DNA of 64,000 nt from Candidatus Rikenella faecigallinarum (lineage in GTDB: Bacteria > Bacteroidota > Bacteroidia > Bacteroidales > Rikenellaceae), in contig DXHL01000026.1 of NCBI GenBank assembly GCA_019113395.1, forward strand, positions 1 through 64,000, in the 5' to 3' direction. The position numbers and the translations under genes were made by a program. The notes beneath the pieces were generated by a model. That model did not search any database. It was not told the DNA's origin and saw nothing but the letters and a program-made list of their open reading frames with translations. Each line of letters begins with the position of its first letter. Within the stretch, counting starts at the first letter, position 1. Of the stretch, positions 60,731 to 64,000 are shown piece after piece.

Positions 60731-63073
60731 TTACCATTCTTCATCTCGGATGCAACGAGCATGGATTTTTGAGGCAGTACCTTTATATCGGCCACAATTA
60801 GCCAGCATATAGGATACTTGGCAGCATTGTCCTTCTGTTGTTGATACTAGGGTAGCAGTCCAATAAGCAACTTGTACTGTCTCGTCTGCAGGGTCCATGC
60901 CGGGTTGCTTATACAGGTATGAATCGGGGTCAATTAATGACTGCGCCACAAGACTCCCGTTATGGTCTGAACTTCCAGTAACAGTTCCTGTTTCAGAGAG
61001 CCCTAATTGCATTATCAACTGCGCTTCCCGTTGAGAGGGGAGTCTCCAATTATCATATCCATCTTCAACCAAGTTATCACAATAACTTTGTGCATCAGCC
61101 CAATACATCAAGGTCTCGTTTTCTTTACTTTGTATTCTGAATTTTCTGGATATGCGATTGTTGTCAGAATATTCCATATCAACGAGCGATTTATCCAACC
61201 GATTAGGGTATAACATGGCACGAGGTAATCCCGCTCCGGATTGTGAGTCGTATAGTGTAATGATATATGAATTTGTTCCGTCCGTAGCGGCGTTTACTTT
61301 AGGATATGATGTCTCATAATCCCGGTGTGCAGATTTCACACAACGAACGTAAAACTGCCTCGTTGGCTCTGCTGGCTCCTGGTCATGAGCATTCCATGAT
61401 ATATACCCAAGGCTGGACGCAATAACATAGCCACAGTTATGGGTGGCATCTATGTAGAATCTATCAATCCAGTAGGAGTTATCAGGATTCATGGTTTCAT
61501 TTTTCTCCGCAGATAGTGCAGGTGTGATACACCAATAAAAAGACATCTCAAAGGTAGTTGGGAGTCGCCATCCAGATTGTCCATCCGTATTTTTACTTTG
61601 GCAGTAATCGTACGCCTCTTGCCATGTACATAGCTTATTTGGGTCAGGATTTTCGAGTAGGATGGTAGCCCCCACGTCAAGCAGTGAGCCCTGTTGTTGA
61701 GCCAGCTGCGGAATGTCGTACCACTGTTCAGCCCATTGGTACTGGAAGTGCATGCGGCGCAGCGTCTCTTGCGTATTCTGTCCAATGGAGACGGTTCCAC
61801 TACCGCCGTTCTGAGCCGAACTGTACGAGACAGTCCCTGTGGCGACAACTTCTTCTTTTTCATCGCCCCATGCGCGAATATTGACCGGCGTAGTCCACAT
61901 GACGGGGCTTGTCAGGGTTACTGTAAACTCATCGCCACGCACATCAATATATCCAGCCGTCGGGTCCGGGGTTACCGAGGCGTCGACGGGCGGGTATTTT
62001 CCGCCGATATTCGTATCGTCCCAGTCCACTTCGTTCCAAGGGAGTACGGTGATATCAACGGTGGGGTCTTCTGCCACGCGGCTGATGCCCAGCTCAATCA
62101 GGTAGCGGTATCCGGGTTCGAAAATCTGCGTACCTAGCGAGGTCGAGAAGCGTTTGGTAGCTCCGTCGCTGAGCACCACGCCCGAGATACGCAAATCGGA
62201 AGCTACCCCAGGCAGGACGATATGTCCTCCGTCCACCTCTTCGGTCGAGATGGTTGCCGTCTGGTCGGGTATGGCTCCAAAGTCTGTCGCACTGTATGCT
62301 ACCATGCCTCCCGTTCCTTCGGTGGCAAGATAGTAGGGATACCCGCCGATTTCATAATAACCGGTATTGGTGAAACCAAACACCTCCAGTCCGTTGTTCG
62401 GGTCTACCTCCAGTGTTCCTATGATTTCTCCCTCTCTGGGCGCAATCTTAATGTCAATATAGGAGGCCATGCGGTAGAAGTTCACCTCAGTCACTCCATG
62501 GAGCCGCCCTTTGGAGGGGTCTACGCTCTGGCGCTGGTAGAGAGCCATGTAGTCGATGTCCTGTCCCAGGTCGGAGTAGGTGGCAACAGAGGTCTTCCCA
62601 ATGGGTATGGCAGGTGAGAAGTAGTAAAAGTCATAATCGCCCCGGCGCAAGATAATAGCCGATGTGTCTGTTCCTTCGAGTGCCGTCCCGAATTCATCAA
62701 CCAGCGTTGCCAATACTTTCCCTTCGGTGTCTGCTACCTTGTAGGTGTTTTGTGCCACAGGTTCGGCCGTCTTTGGGTTATCGCCGGCGTTGTACACGAC
62801 CAGTCGGAAGGTTGTCCCCACGGGCAGCCGGTCGGGCGTGGTTACCTCGGGTCCTGTTTCGGGGTCTGCCTTGGAGTGGGGCACGGAGGATTCCCAGCCA
62901 TTGCTGTTCCCCACTTGAGTAATTGTGAGGGCTCCGCTTTGGAAGCCGACCTGTGTCATTCCGTTGGCGGATGCTCCGTTCTCTCCTTCGGATAGGCCTT
63001 TGCGGCAGCTCGTGGCAAGGGCCGTCGTCAGCAGGAGGCCGATAGTAAGAAGATATATGCTGCTCGTTTTCAT
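60731..63073 (-). CDS. Fimbrillin-family lipoprotein with two C-terminal Lcl/C-type-lectin-like domains
   Basis: A 780-residue lipoprotein (signal ending TALATSC, Cys23). The N-terminal part (about 60-350; LPVGTTFRLVVYNAGD, YFSPAIPIG, MASYIDIKIAPREGE, LIELGISRVAED) is Mfa/fimbrillin-like, followed by a BACON-like beta-domain (about 365-460) and two DUF1566/Lcl modules: WRLPTTFEMSFYWC...RQFYVRCVKS (about 495-580) and WRLPSQREAQLI...YWTATL...HARCIRDEEW (about 680-780). This resembles tip or minor fimbrial subunits/adhesins. Lcl domains adopt a C-type lectin-like fold; ligand unknown. It is followed by DUF3575, DUF3868 genes on the same strand. Confidence 0.82.
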   Translation of the reverse strand: MKTSSIYLLTIGLLLTTALATSCRKGLSEGENGASANGMTQVGFQSGALTITQVGNSNGWESSVPHSKADPETGPEVTTPDRLPVGTTFRLVVYNAGDNPKTAEPVAQNTYKVADTEGKVLATLVDEFGTALEGTDTSAIILRRGDYDFYYFSPAIPIGKTSVATYSDLGQDIDYMALYQRQSVDPSKGRLHGVTEVNFYRMASYIDIKIAPREGEIIGTLEVDPNNGLEVFGFTNTGYYEIGGYPYYLATEGTGGMVAYSATDFGAIPDQTATISTEEVDGGHIVLPGVASDLRISGVVLSDGATKRFSTSLGTQIFEPGYRYLIELGISRVAEDPTVDITVLPWNEVDWDDTNIGGKYPPVDASVTPDPTAGYIDVRGDEFTVTLTSPVMWTTPVNIRAWGDEKEEVVATGTVSYSSAQNGGSGTVSIGQNTQETLRRMHFQYQWAEQWYDIPQLAQQQGSLLDVGATILLENPDPNKLCTWQEAYDYCQSKNTDGQSGWRLPTTFEMSFYWCITPALSAEKNETMNPDNSYWIDRFYIDATHNCGYVIASSLGYISWNAHDQEPAEPTRQFYVRCVKSAHRDYETSYPKVNAATDGTNSYIITLYDSQSGAGLPRAMLYPNRLDKSLVDMEYSDNNRISRKFRIQSKENETLMYWADAQSYCDNLVEDGYDNWRLPSQREAQLIMQLGLSETGTVTGSSDHNGSLVAQSLIDPDSYLYKQPGMDPADETVQVAYWTATLVSTTEGQCCQVSYMLANCGRYKGTASKIHARCIRDEEW

Positions 63074-63198
63074 AGTGTGTATGTGTTTCTTTATTTGTTG
63101 GTGAGCCTTTTTTCGGCTGTATTATATCCTGTTTTTGTTAGCCGGGACCGTAATCCCATCCTTATTGCGACACAGGCTGTAGAATTCTTGCAACGTTG

Positions 63199-64000
63199 TT
63201 ATTTGTACATGACACAGCGTATCCGCATCTCTACGTCTTTAGTATCGATGCTTGATGACCCAAATCCCATACTTTTCCAACTTGCCGTAGTCTCGCTGTG
63301 TTCTAGACTTGTCCAATATCCAGCATAAGGGAATGCGTCTTCTCCTGTGAAGGCACCCATATTCTGATAGCATTTATCCAAATCAGCCAAACCAGCCAGA
63401 ACCCAGCCAGCTCCGTTATCTTTATTTTTACAGTATTCTACACCATCATACCACGACAGTGAGAGGTTGGGGTCTGGAGACTCGACCCAGAATGTCCCCA
63501 TATCTACGCCTATGGATTTCGCTTCTTGAGTTCCGGCTTTGATGGTGAGCCAGCTATTGTCTTTGTAGTATTGGAACGCAATGCTTTTTTGCGTGTAAAG
63601 GTCATTTGCAGGTACAGTCAGTGTGGTGCTGCCCCCCTTGGAAGCAGAAGAATAAGTGATACCCCCTTTGTTCAGTTCCGTACTTCCATCCCAAATGCGC
63701 ACAGGCATCTCTCCAGCCCAAATCCCTTGGATGGTGATAGTATATGTTCCTCCATTTCGGCCAATTGTGGTCGGGTCGGGCGTCACGGTGACAGATTCTA
63801 CTTGGTTGAACACACCGGCGCTAACGCGGGGGTCACTAGCGGCGAGAGCTTTGTGTTGGTCCAGTGTCCCGCCGATGCGGACACGGAAGGTGTAGCTCCA
63901 GTTTCGCAGCACGTTGAAATCCGAGGTCTTGGTCTTGCCGAGGTAGACATCATGGAAAAGGTATTTCGTCTCATCGGACTGCTCATGCCCCTTGATGCGG
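63199..64000 (-). CDS. Fimbrial adhesin-like protein, 5' part beyond the window
   Basis: The frame is open from the window edge to the stop at 63199 (at least 266 residues). The visible N-terminal part reads YLFHDVYLGKTKTSDFNVLRNWSYTFRVRIGG, the usual end of a DUF4906/fimbrillin-like domain, then a BACON-like domain (VTVTPDPTTIGRNGGTYTITIQGIW) and one Lcl/FISUMP-like domain (WVLAGLADLDKCYQ...YWTSLEHSET...VEMRIRCVMYK). Probably a large tip adhesin or fimbrial subunit paralogous to the next gene. Internal GTG near 63912 is not the true start. The 125-bp gap to the next gene has no clear promoter. Confidence 0.75.
   Translation of the reverse strand, partial: RIKGHEQSDETKYLFHDVYLGKTKTSDFNVLRNWSYTFRVRIGGTLDQHKALAASDPRVSAGVFNQVESVTVTPDPTTIGRNGGTYTITIQGIWAGEMPVRIWDGSTELNKGGITYSSASKGGSTTLTVPANDLYTQKSIAFQYYKDNSWLTIKAGTQEAKSIGVDMGTFWVESPDPNLSLSWYDGVEYCKNKDNGAGWVLAGLADLDKCYQNMGAFTGEDAFPYAGYWTSLEHSETTASWKSMGFGSSSIDTKDVEMRIRCVMYK

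Overview
The window reads as a chromosomal segment of a moderately GC-rich Bacteroidota, order Bacteroidales. An Alistipes/Rikenellaceae-like source is my guess from gene content, not a proven assignment. Evidence seen directly: many promoters of the Bacteroidota type (TAnnTTTG -7 box, several with TTTG exactly 19 bp upstream); Rho with a long disordered insert; a fimbrillin/DUF3575/DUF3868 locus; GH109, GH116 and GH2 glycosidases; DUF5683, DUF3127 and DUF5106 proteins; and a tRNA without encoded CCA.

Layout. 1-601: gene-free mosaic of repeats. 602-4845: rho, kdsB, a LuxC-type acyl-CoA reductase and a small conserved protein. 4922-9786: convergent GH109 and GH116 glycosidase genes, the latter behind a twin operator. 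9912-10100: tRNA-Met with its own promoter and terminator. 10206-22088: a long minus-strand block holding envelope biogenesis genes (M28 peptidase, OstA-like, SurA, SurA-like lipoprotein), a CPBP protease, biotin genes bioF-bioG-bioC-bioD, a DUF2007 protein, comB and an ornithine carbamoyltransferase. 22312-26978: MltD-like transglycosylase, DUF5683, parB and parA. 27155-38575: lipid kinase, pdxB, M20 amidohydrolase, penicillin-binding-like serine hydrolase, gpmI, two M23 peptidases and alaS. 38600-40818: an orphan solute-binding lipoprotein, repeats and a truncated surface-protein gene. 40831-47051: a phosphate-starvation operon (porin-pstS-pstC-pstA-pstB-phoU) behind six 11-bp Pho-box-like repeats. 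47141-48871: FKBP and cyclophilin prolyl isomerases and an SSB-like DUF3127 protein. 48872-50129: more repeats, a candidate small RNA and the der promoter. 50130-55634: der, a lipoprotein and a GH2 beta-galactosidase. 55958-64000: a fimbria/surface-adhesin locus on the minus strand.

The main points for follow-up are these. (1) A family of structured intergenic repeats occurs at 171-440, 39527-39999 and 49089-49510; two of its stems differ between copies by compensatory changes that keep the pairing. (2) A separate ~165-bp repeat follows the last codons of an adhesin-type gene fragment at 40000-40166 and recurs inverted at 1-165, where the first codons of the window also read Q-E-stop; this suggests a duplicated or silent surface-protein cassette. 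(3) A run of eight Gs splits one of two tandem DUF3868/OmpA-like fimbrial genes, and adding one G restores a full-length frame, as expected for phase variation. (4) The pst promoter has a six-unit 11-bp repeat array. (5) PstC carries a degenerate PstS-like insertion. (6) The GH116 promoter is bracketed by two operators 44 bp apart. (7) A perfect promoter and a hairpin terminator define an unannotated RNA of about 130 nt near 49.8 kb.

No mobile element with a transposase, CRISPR array, rRNA or prophage was found.
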